A stretch of 64,000 nt of DNA, taken from the NCBI RefSeq assembly GCF_036850765.1, contig NC_089493.1, forward strand, positions 14,571,632 through 14,635,631, in the 5' to 3' direction. Under the pieces are notes generated by a model, which was given only the letters and a program-made list of their open reading frames with translations, was not told the origin of the DNA and did not search any database. Position 1 is the stretch's first letter, and every line of letters starts with the position of its first letter. A program made the translations under genes and the position numbers. Positions 1 through 11,225 of the stretch are shown here, piece after piece. The stretch is from Saccopteryx bilineata. Its lineage: Eukaryota; Chordata; Mammalia; Chiroptera; Emballonuridae.

Positions 1-283
1 TAGGAGTGTGGCTACAGGGGCAGGATGTGGCCCTTGGAAAGCGCAGGGATTGGAGGAGAGGAGAGACAGACATGACTTCAGTCTGGGATGGATTAGGAAT
101 GAGCCCAGCCTTGGAGAAACCGGGGGAAAGCGCAGTGGCCAGAGCTGGGGTGTTGGGCTCTGTGGGCGCATCTGTGAGCCTGGCCGCAGCCAGCCCCGAG
201 CCCCTGTTGATAAGTCGGGAGCGTGGCTGGGCTCATCGCCCTCTTCTGTCTCTACGCCGGCACTGCGTGCTCTCACCTCTGTG

Positions 284-300
284 CCCCCCCCCCCCCCCCC
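284..300. repeat. Poly(C) tract
   Basis: Seventeen C in a row. The rest of 1-960 is moderately GC-rich intergenic sequence with no repeat family or exon that I recognise. Confidence 0.9.
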
Positions 301-974
301 ATCGTCTGGGAGCTAAGTCCCTGCTCTGGCTCAGTGCATCTGTGGAAGGAATGAATGAACCAGTACGTGTTTTGACAGCCTTGTGAGAAATGGATTGCTT
401 TCTCATCTTTGCCTGGAATTCCAAAACACTCCATAGGTGAAAATCCACATCCTTTCAGGGAGGAGGGTTTCTCCTCTTGTCAATGCGAAGGAGAGGCTGG
501 CCCCGCCCAGACCCTTCTCTCACTGAACCCTGCGCAACCCCTGCATGTTGCAGGGGGCCTGGGGGGGAGGGCATCTTCTTTTTCCAATGGGCCAATAAAG
601 GCCTGTTCCAGCTGAGCGCCCAGGATGGCGGGAGCCTCAGGTTGGTGTTCATCCAGCTGCTCCTCTGGCACTAGGGGAGAAGGCCTTTTAAAAATGACAA
701 TGACAGAAGAAGTTCACACAACCCATGTGCTGACACGCTCACAGGGTCCCAGGACCAGGACATAGGCTCCCTTCTCTCCTAATTGCTCTGCATTGCTTCG
801 TGTGAGGGCAGGAGGCAGGGAGGCCTCTAATGACACCTTTCTTATAGTCTTTTGGTTCTGTGACTATTTCAAGAAGGAGCAGAATGATGTTGGCGTGCTC
901 CTCTCGAATGAAGACACTCCCTGAAGGTCCCCTCTCCGTTCCTTTCTCCATAAAAGCCTTAGTTGTCTGGTGAT

Positions 975-1415
975 GTGCTGTTCTGGTTATCAATTGCTCT
1001 GTCACAAAACACTCAGATGGCAGAGGTTTACATAGCAATCGTTTTATTATGTTCATAATTTATGGAGGAGTTCGGGTAGGTCTCCCACGCGATGTAGCAT
1101 TGGTCTGGCCTAGCGGGTCCGAAAAGTGTTCGCTCACATGTCGGGGGCTTTGGCGGGCACAGCCGGGTCCCACCCTCTTTCCATTTGGCCGCTGGGCCTC
1201 TTGCATGGTGTCTCCAGCCAAATGGTCAGCTGTCGTACAGCAAAGCTCAGGCTCCCAAAGAGCATGTTCCCAGAGTTGGAAAGTCAGAGATGCTATCCAT
1301 GCCTTCAGGCTTGGCCACTGGCTGCAGTCACTTACTCTGCTTATCTGATTGGTGGAGGGAAAAGGGCATAGGCCCACCTCTTAATGGAAGGGATGTTCAA
1401 GAGTGTGTGGCCACC
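975..1415 (-). repeat. Ancient interspersed repeat remnant, family not assigned
   Basis: The stretch starts GTTATCAATTGCTCTGTCAC and runs through a T-rich ATCGTTTTATTATGTTC segment into a GC-rich part and then TGGCCACTGG. This layout resembles old mammalian elements whose antisense strand reads like 'ttagctattgctgtgtaaca...tttatt'. Another remnant of the same kind is at about 29505-29690. It is too decayed to name. Confidence 0.35.
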
Positions 1416-1520
1416 TTTTACCCTTGTCTTAGTTCATTCAGCTTTTATTGCTATCCCAAATTTCTGGCTCTAAAAATCTTTGGTCCTAAGGGTGTAATTT
1501 TTAAAATATTTCTTGGCATA

Positions 1521-1832
1521 AATGATGATGATGATAATGACAATGATGACAGTGGTGATGGTAATGATGGTGATGCTGGTGGTGATGGTGGTGATGGTGA
1601 TGATGGTGGTGATGGTAATGATGGTGATGGTGGTGGTGATGGTAATGATGGTGATGATGGTGGTGATGGTAATGATGGTGGTGATGGTGATAGTGGTGAT
1701 GATGGTGGTGATGGTGGTGGTGATGGTGGTGATGGTGGTGGTGATGGTGGTGATGGTGATGGTGGTGATGGTGGTGGTGATGGTAATGATGGTGATGGTG
1801 GTGATGGTGATGATGGAGATGATGGTGATGAT
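1521..1832. repeat. (GAT/GGT)n trinucleotide microsatellite
   Basis: About 310 bp of GAT and GGT triplets, with some AAT near the start, in one unbroken register. The complementary strand reads as a run of His codons and the plus strand as Asp/Gly or Met/Val; these open frames are products of the triplet period and not a gene. The plus strand has G, A and T but almost no C. Confidence 0.95.
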
Positions 1833-1876
1833 CTCTCAGAAGAGTTTTAGAAAGTGAAGTCAATGACAACTTATTT

Positions 1877-2067
1877 AATTTCTTAATTGAATTTATTGGG
1901 GTTACACTGGTTAACATAATTGTACAGGTTTCAGGTGCCAAAGTAAGTCTAGTCTTCATCCATCCCCATTCATTCCCCCTCTACCCTCCTCCACCTTTCT
2001 CCCTGACAATCACCACACTATTGCCTGTGTTCATGAATTTTTTCTTTATTTCTTCTTTTTCACTCAC
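1877..2067 (-). mobile_element. 5'-truncated L1 3' end with 13-bp target duplication
   Basis: The insert is 191 bp and flanked by perfect copies of TGACAACTTATTT (1864-1876 and 2068-2080). It opens with a T-rich end, then TTTATTGGGGTTACACTGG and a segment like the antisense of L1 3' ends in bats and carnivores (ACAGGTTTCAGGTG). The T-rich left side places the 3' end at the left, so the element lies on the minus strand. It carries no coding sequence. Confidence 0.7.
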
Positions 2068-2080
2068 TGACAACTTATTT

Positions 2081-3996
2081 TTAAAATGACACCTTTCTGA
2101 GACAACAGACAATGACAACTTATGATTTTATCAGCTATTTCAGAAAGTGTGAAAAGGGAGACTTTAAACATGCTGACACGTGCGCTGTCATCCCTAGCAT
2201 AAGGTAACGTTTCTCGTGAGGATGTCAAGGAACCAGGGGCTGCCATCCACCCACCCCCCCATTCCGGGCCCCCAGCGTGCTTGTGTGCTGGGGTTAGCTT
2301 CCTGATTTACATAACCACTGAGGCTAATGGCCCAGAGCCTCTGATGTCCCACCCTCCCACCCCCACTCTGCAGTTAATACCCCTGGGTCCAAGGCTAAGA
2401 AGGCTTAGGAGAGATTTTTGGATGAGTTTCATTATTTCCAGGCCAGATTAGTTGGCTCGCCCAATGAGAGCCTAAAGGCCCAGTTAGAGCTCCCAGCCGG
2501 GGGCTCCTATGTGTCCTCGGGCCACCTCTGGGTGATCCAGAGTGGAGTCCTGCAGAGCCGGCAGCGGCACAAAGCAGGTTGTAATTCGAGGGCAGAGGGA
2601 CATTTGACAGAGTGGGAAAGAGATGCTGCTGTTCTGGGCATGCCCCAAAGGAAGGAGGCTAAGAGAATAGACATCTGCCGTAGAAGCCAAGTTCATTTTT
2701 GAAGCACAGGCTAAAGCAGGCCTCCCTTTCCACCTTTCTCACTATCTCTGTCCCCCACCTAACCAGAAATAATAACAGAAGCTACTAGTGGCAGGTCCGC
2801 TATGCGAAATAGAGAACACCTGCAGCACAACAACGACCAGTTCTGTGAAAGAGCACACCGCCCTGTCTTCGACTGCTGCTTCCACTGAAATCAGAATGCC
2901 CGCAGCAGAGAGTGTCTCAGAGGCGGCCTCTAGATCCCACAGCCCTTTAAATGTATCTCCCCGCAGGGAGGGAGCAGGAACCCATTTTAGGGGGTATACT
3001 CAGGATTTTAATCTGTTTTCTATTTTTAACCTTTAGAAAAGAAGATGGGACCCTGCAAACTAAAAGAAGCTGTTGTCTTTGCCAAGGTAATTTCAGCTCC
3101 AAGAGAGACAGAGTCCAATTTAACTTTCTAGATTGTTGGGTGGTGTGTTTTTTGTTTTGTTTTTTTTAATTCCTTGAAAATTAGAGCAGGTACTAACAAA
3201 AAAAGTTGGGAAGCCAGGGAAATGGGTCCCCTGGGTGCCCGGATATAGGGACAGATACGTTAATGAGGCTCGTTCAAACCATACATCCCTACTGCCCCAA
3301 ACCAGTCCATCCTGGACTACTATATACCTTTCCTGTTGCTCCTCTCTTTAATCCATTCTGTACCATTCTGTTTGCTTTTTCCCTCTGTACTTGGTTCTCA
3401 TCTCAGCATTTCTCTGCTTAGAAACCACACTGCACTCAGAAGTAAATGCAGACTCTAAAGCCACCATGCATGGGGTCTTCCAGCTGTCTCCGGGATCCCA
3501 CCGGCCTTTCCCGGTCTTCTCTGTTCTTTGCAGCCTGTGGCCACGGCCTAACACTGCACCCGCTGTGCATTCAGTTAAATTTGTCCAGCAAATGCTCACC
3601 AGCCACTATCTCCGGTACTTGATGTGCATTTGCACCTCTCCAGGCTTTGTATATTCAAGCCATTCCCTTCATCATTCCTTTCCTGTTCCATCCATTTGGG
3701 AAACAGATGTTTATTTCTAAGTCTCTAACACAAGTGTTCCCTCCCTCTTTTCCATAGCCTCCCTCTACCCCCCCCCCACACCCCCGAGGCAGAGTCATTT
3801 CAGTTCCCCTCCACTTCCATGCATTCCTCTGCTGCGGTAGGTCCTGCATTGTATTTTTACAAAGTCTGATATGCTATAAAAAGATCATTGGGTTCCTAAG
3901 ATAGCTCACTTCATCAAAATTGATTTGCAAAACCAATTGATTAGTGAGAGATACAAGGGGTTGAGATTAGAGTGTTTGAGCATTGCAAGATAGAGT
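2081..3996. other. Intergenic sequence without recognised features
   Basis: No repeat family, exon or RNA gene could be recognised. A partial third copy of the L1 target sequence (TGACAACTTA) is at 2112. T-rich runs occur near 3147-3170. Open frames are short and without protein-like composition. Confidence 0.6.
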
Positions 3997-3998
3997 TA

Positions 3999-4202
3999 CC
4001 ATATTTTTCACTCCATAAGATGCATTCCCCCCCCCAAAAGTGGAGGGGGAAATGCCCGGCGTCTTATGGAGCAAAAAATACGGTATTTTGTTAAATATTT
4101 TAACACACCATTTGGTTCAGAGTATTTTTTTTTCTTATTTTCCTCCTTAAAACCCTAGGTGTGTCTTATGGTCAGGTGCGTCCTATGGAGCAAAAAATCC
4201 AG
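3999..4202 (+). mobile_element. Palindromic MITE with TA target duplication, copy 1
   Basis: This is a 204-bp non-autonomous DNA transposon bounded by TA (3997-3998 and 4203-4204). Its inverted ends are CCATATTTTTCACTCCATAA on the left and, reversed, CTGGATTTTTTGCTCCATAG on the right. A third, internal inverted copy of the end (GGCGTCTTATGGAGCAAAAA, starting near 4058) lets the left third fold into its own hairpin around AAAAGTGGAGGGGG. A second copy in the opposite orientation is at 43590-44212. The TA duplication suggests the Tc1/mariner superfamily; no transposase is present and the family is not named. Confidence 0.85.
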
Positions 4203-4204
4203 TA

Positions 4205-4902
4205 GTTCTCCTGCAGGGTTTTCAATAATAAAGGTGCTGTGTAGCTGTTAGAGTACTTAATTGCAAGCTAAAATATGAAATTGCTTGATCAGGAAAGACA
4301 AAAATGAACCCAAACATCTCATTTGCCTCCTAAACCACACACTCATGAGCCTTCTAAACCTCAGTCCTCTTGGCCTTGACCGTGCACCTCTGCTGGCATC
4401 ACAATGCATAGCACACAGGGAGCAAGAACATAAGAATGAACAGGTGTACAAAGGAAGAGACACTCACACCACTGTGTATCTTGGCCCTTTGGCCCTTTGT
4501 TCTTAGTGCCTGTCATCCTGCTCATCTAGGACTAATCCCCAGTGACAAGCCTGTTGTTACCAATGTCAATCAGGGTAATGCAAATTGTGTTTCTTAATTC
4601 ACTGACCTTGTGGTCAATATCCAATTGAATTATGAAAACTCTCTCTGTAGGAACAAGACCTCTATTTACTACTTTCCTTTTATATTGAAGGATACCAAAA
4701 GCAAGGGTGGTGTCCTTGTCAACTTCGTCACCCCAATATTGCTGAGTTGATGACAGCTGTCCTGCATTATTCAGATAATTAACTTTTGTCATCACTTTGA
4801 ATAGAGCTTTCTCAGTGCCTAAACATTTTTAGCATAAGTTGATGCATTCTCTTCTCTCCCCAAACTTTTTTATAATGATTACAAGACTTCATTGTCATGA
4901 AA
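4205..4902. other. Intergenic, AT-rich, no recognised feature
   Basis: Unique-looking sequence between the MITE and the tRNA fragment. The open frames on both strands are short and not protein-like. Confidence 0.55.
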
Positions 4903-4915
4903 GTGGAGTGACTTT

Positions 4916-4955
4916 CGGAAGGAGGCCAATGCCTTATCCATTAGGCGACTGGGGC
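4916..4955 (-). pseudogene. Retrocopy of the 5' half of tRNA-Arg(CCT)
   Basis: Read on the minus strand the 40 bases begin GCCCCAGTCGCCTAATGGAT and continue AAGGCATTGGCCTCCT, which matches positions 1-36 of tRNA-Arg(CCT) as I remember it, with two changes (C for G at 9, T for C at 27). The match stops at the last anticodon base, and four unrelated bases (TCCG) follow. Perfect 13-bp copies of GTGGAGTGACTTT flank it (4903-4915 and 4956-4968), so it was inserted by target-primed reverse transcription. It lacks a poly(A) tail, the T arm and the B box, so it cannot be a working tRNA gene. Confidence 0.88.
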
Positions 4956-4994
4956 GTGGAGTGACTTTAATAGACAACTAGTCCTTCTGTAAGA

Positions 4995-5165
4995 CCACAG
5001 TAACATTTACTGAGAATGATGTTAAGCCATTTACATGAATTATCTCATTGATTCCTCCCAAGAACCCTGCGACACAAGTAATATTACTGATTCATTGCAC
5101 AGAGAGTAAACAGGCTTAAAGAGGTCAATTATTTGTCCCGCAGACAAATAAGTGGAAAATAATCA
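4995..5165 (-). repeat. MIR SINE remnant
   Basis: The plus strand reads like the reverse complement of MIR: TTTACTGAG, then ATTATCTCATTGATTCCTCC, then TTAAAGAGGTCAATTATTTG, the typical spacing of the MIR core. Confidence 0.65.
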
Positions 5166-6060
5166 CGTAAAGTAACTATTCCCAAATAAAAATGTTCATA
5201 TGGAATAAATACCCTCCAACCTTAATTGTTTTCTAGCTGTCTACACCAAATAGAAAGTCAACTCATTTATTTGCACACTTAAAACTTTTGCAGTGAATTT
5301 ATCTTTTGTAATTAATTGGTTAATGTTAGATATTCAATGGGTGCTTTGTTTTCGTGGCTGAGATGGTACTTATTTGAATAGTCCCAAGCTAAAAGGACCA
5401 TACCTTTTTTCTAGCGGGTAACTGAGGCCCTCGGTCATTCATCCATCCAGTGTCATATGGGATCAGAGATGTTTTCTAAGAAAAATCTTGGCCATAACCA
5501 GGGCACTCACTTGTAGTGCAGGGTGGAGTGGCTCTGCTTTTACACAAGGATATCAACCCCAAGAATTAGCATATAGTTCAACACTTAATCCATATCATAA
5601 TATTAATATATGTTCTCCAGGGCTCATCATGAATATCCATGAATCAGTGCTACCTGGCTCTAATCACAAGCCTAATTTGTACAAATTGTAGACCAGTCAA
5701 TACTGTGGCCAACACACGGTTTGATATTGTTTCATAAGCATCTGTGCCCACCCCTGCACCCCACATTAATGAGAAACTCCCCGGGAGAATGGGCATAACT
5801 GGCTCATCTTGGAACTGACCACAGTGAAGTCAGTGCTGAGTGAGCACAGACTTGCGGTTGGAAGGGCCGTTCTTAAGTCAGGGTCCTGGCGGTGTTGGAG
5901 AGTGGGTAAGGAATACAGGGGTAGAGGCTCAGAGCTGGGTTTGGCCCCAAAGGAGAACTGACTGGCTCATGATATAAAAACCTAGGAAAAGCGAGGTTGG
6001 GATTGGTCTTGTGGGACAGGGACAACCAGCAACTCAAGTGCTCTCGGGTGTCCTTCCCCT
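5166..6060. other. Intergenic, no recognised feature
   Basis: AT-rich to 5700, then more GC-rich. No repeat, exon or RNA gene recognised. Confidence 0.5.
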
Positions 6061-6074
6061 CCAGTTCCACTTCT

Positions 6075-6435
6075 TTTTTTTTTTTTTTTTTGTATTTTTC
6101 CGAAGCTGGAAACGGGGAGGCAGTCAGACAGACTCCCGTATGCGCCCGACCGGGATCCACCAGGGGGCGATGCTCTGCCCATCTTGGGGCGTCGCTCTGC
6201 CGCAATCAGAACCATTCTAGCACCTGAGGCAGAGGCCACAGAGCCATCCTCAGCACCCGGGCCATCTTTGCTCCAGTGGAGGCTCGGCTGCGGGAGAAGA
6301 GAGAGACAGAGAGGAAGGAGAGGGGGAGGGGTGGAGAAGCAGATGGGCGCTTCTCCTGTGTGCCCTGGCCGGGAATCGAACCCGGGACTCCTGCACGCCA
6401 GGCTGACGCTCTACCACTGAGCCAACGGCCAGGGC
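6075..6435 (-). mobile_element. Long tRNA-headed bat SINE, copy 1
   Basis: Reversed, it starts GCCCTGGCCGTTGGCTCAGT and ends in a long poly(A). Perfect 14-bp target duplications CCAGTTCCACTTCT lie at 6061-6074 and 6436-6449. The tRNA-like head with its B box (read GGGTTCGATTCC in good copies) gave the RNA polymerase III promoter. It has the single form of the internal CCCCCTGGTGG segment. Confidence 0.92.
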
Positions 6436-6449
6436 CCAGTTCCACTTCT

Positions 6450-8689
6450 CACTGAGTCTTAGTCCCGCTCACCGTCACCATCACAGCAGTTTATACCCTT
6501 CATCACACCTGGCACTCTCACAAATGATCTTGTTCATGTATTTGTGTGTCACTTGCCTCCCTTCTTCCCTTACCCACCCCAAGGAGGTAAACTCTGTAAA
6601 GAGAGAAATTATGTCTCTCTTGCTTATGGCTACTTCTCCAGCACTCAGAATAGCGCCTCTCTCTAAGTGGAAGTTTTGTAAAGGATTTGTGAATAAATGA
6701 ATGGCTTCTTCCCGAAATAGACAGACTCGGTCTCAATTTGGCCATCTCTGAGCCCAATGACTCTGTCCAGGGGAGTGAGGTACAATGACTGGAGCTCATC
6801 TTGAGTCATGTCCTTGTGTCTGGGGATTGGGAGGAGACACGGGACCTGAAATTGGGCAGAAATAAAATTATTAGCAAAGAGGAGAACTTTGACCAACATT
6901 GAAGGCAAAGGGGACCTAACAAGTAGTATCATAGACCCTACTGAAAGGAAGGTATTCTTGGTCCCGAGCTGTCCTTGGGAGTGTGGGGGGATGGTCCCCT
7001 TCAACCTCCTGGCTTTGGAGTCGTAGTTGTTTGGACATGCTCTGAGCAATCTATTTTAAACCTTGAACACAGTGACAATACTCTCCAAACCAAAATTCAG
7101 GTACGCAGCCTGATAAGTATGAAGACAACAGGATCCAGCTTTTTAAACGAGGCCTATTCACAAAATGTCATGATGGCTGCTGGTTGTCCCTGCAGGTGTC
7201 CACTCCACGTTAGCTGGGAAAACATTCGCCATGTGAGCCTTGACCCTCACAAATAGCATGTCCACGGATGAGGGCTGGCATCGGCTCACCCACATCGTTC
7301 CCAGCCCTGCCCGCCTCTGGCATCCAGCAGTGAATCCAATTTCCCTTAACCATTTGGAAAAGTGGCAAATTACAGGGAACAAATGACCCTTCCAGCAGCA
7401 GGAGAGACACCTGCCTAATGAATCAGCAGTTCTGCAGATGGTGAGATGGAGAAACCAAGCGGGAAGAAGCTGGGGTTGGCTTGTCCTGATAAGCAGTCAG
7501 TGCCAGAGCATCTCCCCCCACCTCAAATCCTGCTGGGCTGGACCACATGGCTTTCCACACAAATGTAGGTCATTACAATGCTGTCAGCAAGCTGCTGTTT
7601 CTTATTGCCAGGGCCCTGGAAAACCTATAGTGACGAGGAGAAATGATTTCCAAGCTGCTGCTTTTCACTTACAACAGAATCCAGATTTTTAAACCTGAGT
7701 TCTATACCCAGAACCATAATTGTCTTTCGATGTTGCCCCCAAAAGCCACCGCTATGTGTATGTGTGTTGGGGGCAGGAAATGGAGGTTGGGGAGGGAAGG
7801 AGGGGAAGGAAAGACAGTAGTAGGAGGCCCTATTTTTTTTTAAAGGCACTAATTTTACTATAATTTTGTAATTTACTCTCCAATGTATTTAAAAACATCC
7901 TCACTTAACAGAAAGAATAAAAATGTCATCTTGTATGCCCAGATCTGGATACAAATTTGGCCCATAGTTTGGCTGAGAAAGAAAATATCTGTTTTACTGA
8001 TTGAATTTACCATTTTGCAAAAGTACCTCTGTTTAATTCATGAAATTTAATCACGGTCATGCTGAGATTTATTGCTTCTCATTAATGCTCCCTTTGAAGA
8101 TGAGTGGAAAGACCTAGGGTTGAAAGGAAAGAAAGAATCTTTGCAAAGGACTGTAAGACTTCATTTGGATTTTATTAAATCACATTAGTTCACTAATACA
8201 AAATTTATGACACTTTGGACAGAGAGTGGGCTGATATTTATCTTGGTTTAATCTATAAAAAAGTGATTTTCTCTACAGGTGAACAACATCAATAAGTCTT
8301 ACGGGGATATTCTGTATCCTTGATAGAATATTCATTAGACAGTTTCTTTTATATACAGTCCTATGCTAATTTCAATTTCCAAACACATTTTCATTGAAGA
8401 AGATGGGGATGCTACCACTTGACAGTACTTTTATACCTTGGTGACTACTGTTGCTTATTTATCATATTTATATGCTACACCCTCCCCAAAAGAATTTGAT
8501 CCAGCCCACCACAAAAGGCACAACTAACTATAAGGGTAAGATTAAATGTTTGTCTGATTACCACAGCACACAAAAATGTTGAGACAGATTTTCACTAACT
8601 TTGAAGGATATTTTTGGGATGATCTGTCTTAAAAAATAGGGTGAACCTGAAAGACATTTTTGAAGAGTTCTGGGAAGTCCTGCAAAAAG
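6450..8689. other. Intergenic; AT-rich, possibly constrained stretch near 7850-8400
   Basis: No transposable element was recognised. The part 7850-8400 is AT-rich, lacks repeat signatures and has homeobox-like cores such as TTTAATCACGG and CTCATTAATGCTC, which would fit an old regulatory element, but this is only an impression. Confidence 0.4.
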
Positions 8690-9145
8690 TTGTAGTAACC
8701 CTTTTTATTAGAAAAATCCACAATAGGAGTGACTTCATTAAAATAAAAGTGTATTTCTGATTCACCTGAGAAGAGCCTGTAGCCAGGCAGGCCGGTATTG
8801 ACCGGGCAACTTTCGAGGAGCCCGAGGCCCAGGACCTATCTTTTTGTTCCGTCACCCTAATGATGGCTTCCACCTTTTGGGATAGCTTTTGGTCCACGAT
8901 GGCACCTGCTGGGCCAGAGTCACTACCCAGTCAACGGGGTCAGTGAAGAGAGGAAAGACGAGAGTCCCCTTCCAGTGGGACTCTCTAGGCAGCCTTCCTG
9001 GAAGTCCCACGCAGAATTCACCCTTCCAGCTCCCTGGCCAGAACGCAGGCACAGGGCCACGCCCTGCTGGGAGGAGGCTTCCGGTACTACGGGAAAACTG
9101 GAGAATGGATATGGAGTGGAATGGAGCGGTCCCTGTCACGACTAG
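8690..9145 (-). repeat. Probable ancient LTR remnant (MaLR-like)
   Basis: On the minus strand the sequence passes from a GC-rich body (AAGGTGGAAGCCATCATTAG, then GAACAAAAAGATAGGTCC TGGG split by small changes) into an A/T-rich end with ACTTTTATTTTAATGAAGTC, the order seen in MaLR-type LTRs before their polyadenylation site. No coding part is attached. Confidence 0.4.
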
Positions 9146-9516
9146 ATTAACCAGACATCCTTCTGAGCGGCTAAAATTGTCGTGTAATCCGAGCGGGAGA
9201 ACTAGAATATTAGAAGAAATGGTTTTTTAAAAAGTGTATGTATGCAGTTACTATGATTAAATAACAGCTTTAACATTGAGCTTTTCAATAGCCAGGACAA
9301 AGAGGAAATCATTATTTTTACTAAAAAAAAAAAAAATTTTGAATATATCAATTCCACATATAATATGGGAACACAGACTAAAAGCAGTCTCTCTCCTGTT
9401 GTTGACCACCAGTGCGTCCCTCCGTCACTCTCTGCATGGGCAAAGGGAAGCACTCACAGCGGCAGCAGTAACAGTGCGGACCTGCAGACCCACTGAGCAC
9501 TTACCCAGTACCCAGC

Positions 9517-9729
9517 GGTACTCAGTGCTCCCCCTGTGTCACTCCAGGGATCCCGTGAGCCCAGCAGTGGGTGATCGTGGTGGCTGTGGTACTCTGTGCT
9601 CCCCCTGTGTCACCCCAGGGATCCCGTGAGCCCAGCAGTGGGTGATCGTGGTGGCTGTGGTACTCTGTGCTCCCCCTGTGTCACCCCAGGGATCCCGTGA
9701 GCCCAGCAGTGGGTGATCGTGGTGGCTGT
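9517..9729. repeat. 71-bp tandem triplication
   Basis: Three direct copies with a period of exactly 71 bp start at 9517, 9588 and 9659 with GGTACTC. They contain GGGATCCCGTGAGCCCAGCA and TGGGTGATCGTGGTGGCTGT. The second and third copies agree almost fully; the first differs at a few bases (CTCAGTG for CTCTGTG, ACTCC for ACCCC). Confidence 0.95.
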
Positions 9730-9730
9730 G

Positions 9731-10265
9731 CATCTCCGTTTGGTTAACTGGGGACGTTTGTTTTCCAGACTCTCCTTTCCTGCACGGTCCCAGGTTAGAG
9801 CTAGCCAGCCTGTGTGAGATTTAGAAGGTGGGAAGGAACCACAGACATTATTAACTGAAAAGCGGTGATACCTGGCTGAGCAGAGGGGCCCAGCAGGCCC
9901 CCAGCTGCCCCTTGCTGTCCCCTGCTCCATGCCCAGCTCTTCCCGCCAACTGCAGACCCTGCTCACGGGGGCACAACACGCCCCCTTGGCTGAGGACCAC
10001 AGCGCTGGCTTCCTGTTCCCTCCCTCTGCCGTCCCACTGGGTTGCTGGACCAACCTGGCCTCTCCGATTTCCCCACAAGCTCTAACTTAGGTCTTGGCCC
10101 CACTGGTTCAGGAAGGCTGACTCGTGCCATTCCTTCCGGTCCAAGTCCTCCTTCCTAGCCTGCTTTCTTCAGGTCCCCAGCCTCTCCTGCCTCTGTGGGA
10201 GGTCTCAGGCCTACTGGCCGTCCTACCCCTGTCCATTATGGGCATTCTGCTTCCCTAGTTGAACA
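9731..10265. other. GC-rich intergenic spacer between two tandem arrays
   Basis: No repeat family or exon recognised. It separates the 71-bp array from the MIR-derived array. Confidence 0.5.
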
Positions 10266-10279
10266 CTGGCCACTGCACT

Positions 10280-11225
10280 ATTGTTAGGATCGCCTACATT
10301 TTACAAATCAGGAAATGGGGCACAGGGGTTAAACAATTGGCCCAAGCTCTCACTGCTGGGACGGGCAGGAGCAGACCTGGAACCCAGGCGGCTCTGGCCG
10401 AGCTCTCGCTGCTGGGACGGGCAGGAGCAGACCTGGAACCCAGGCGGCTCTGGCCGAGCTCTCGCTGCTGGGACGGGCAGGAGCAGACCTGGAACCCAGG
10501 CGGCTCTGGCCGAGCTCTCACTGCTGGGACGGGCGGGAGCAGACCTGGAACCCAGGCGGCTCTGGCTCCTGGGCCTAGTCAAAGGTGTTTTGTGAAATGG
10601 GGCACAGGGGTTAAACAATTGGCCCAAGCTCTCACTGCTGGGACGGGCGGGAGCAGACCTGGAACCCAGGCGGCTCTGGTCCGAGCTCTCACTGCTGGGA
10701 CGGGCGGGAGCAGACCTGGAACCCAGGTGGCTCTGGTCCAAGCTCTCACTGCTGGGATGGGCGGGAGCAGACCTGGAACCCAGGCGGCTCTGGCCGAGCT
10801 CTCACTGCTGGGACGGGCGGGAGCAGAACTGGAACCCAGGCGGCTCTGGCCCAGCTCTCACTGCTGGGATGGGCGGGAGCAGAACTGGAACCCAGGCGGC
10901 TCTGGCCCAGCTCTCACTGCTGGGATGGGCGGGAGCAGAACTGGAACCCAGGTGGCTCTGGCCCAGCTCTCACTGCTGGGATGGGCGGGAGCAGAACTGG
11001 AACCCAGGTGGCTCTGGCCCAGCTCTCACTGCTGGGATGGGCGGGAGCAGAACTGGAACCCAGGCGGCTCTGGCCCGAGCTCTCACTGCTGGGACGCAGT
11101 AGGAGCAGAACTGGAACCCAGGGGGCTCTGGCCCGAGCTCTCGCTGCTGGGACGGGCAGGAGCAGAACTGGAACCCAGGCGGCTCTGGCTCCTGGGCCTA
11201 TTCAAAGGTGTTTTGTTACAGAAAG
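10280..11225 (-). repeat. MIR SINE expanded into a 56-bp minisatellite
   Basis: The flanks and unit are MIR on the minus strand. On the plus strand: ACATTTTACAAATCAGGAAA, GGGGTTAAACAATTGGCCCA, then GGAACCCAGGCGGCTCTGG. The piece from the MIR 'acacagctagtaagtggcag' region to 'gaacccagg..tctggctcc' is repeated 14 times; GGAACCCAGG recurs at 10379, 10435, 10491, 10547, then 10661, 10718, 10775, 10831, 10887, 10943, 10999, 11055, 11113 and 11170. Between copies 4 and 5 a larger unit is duplicated at a 282-bp offset, including the left MIR part (AAATGGGGCACAGG at 10313 and 10595) and the right part (CTCCTGGGCCTA at about 10566 and 11189). Confidence 0.9.

Noticed and set aside
1501..1959. Poly-His, Asp/Gly and Met/Val frames
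   Set aside because: They are six-frame readings of the GAT/GGT microsatellite.
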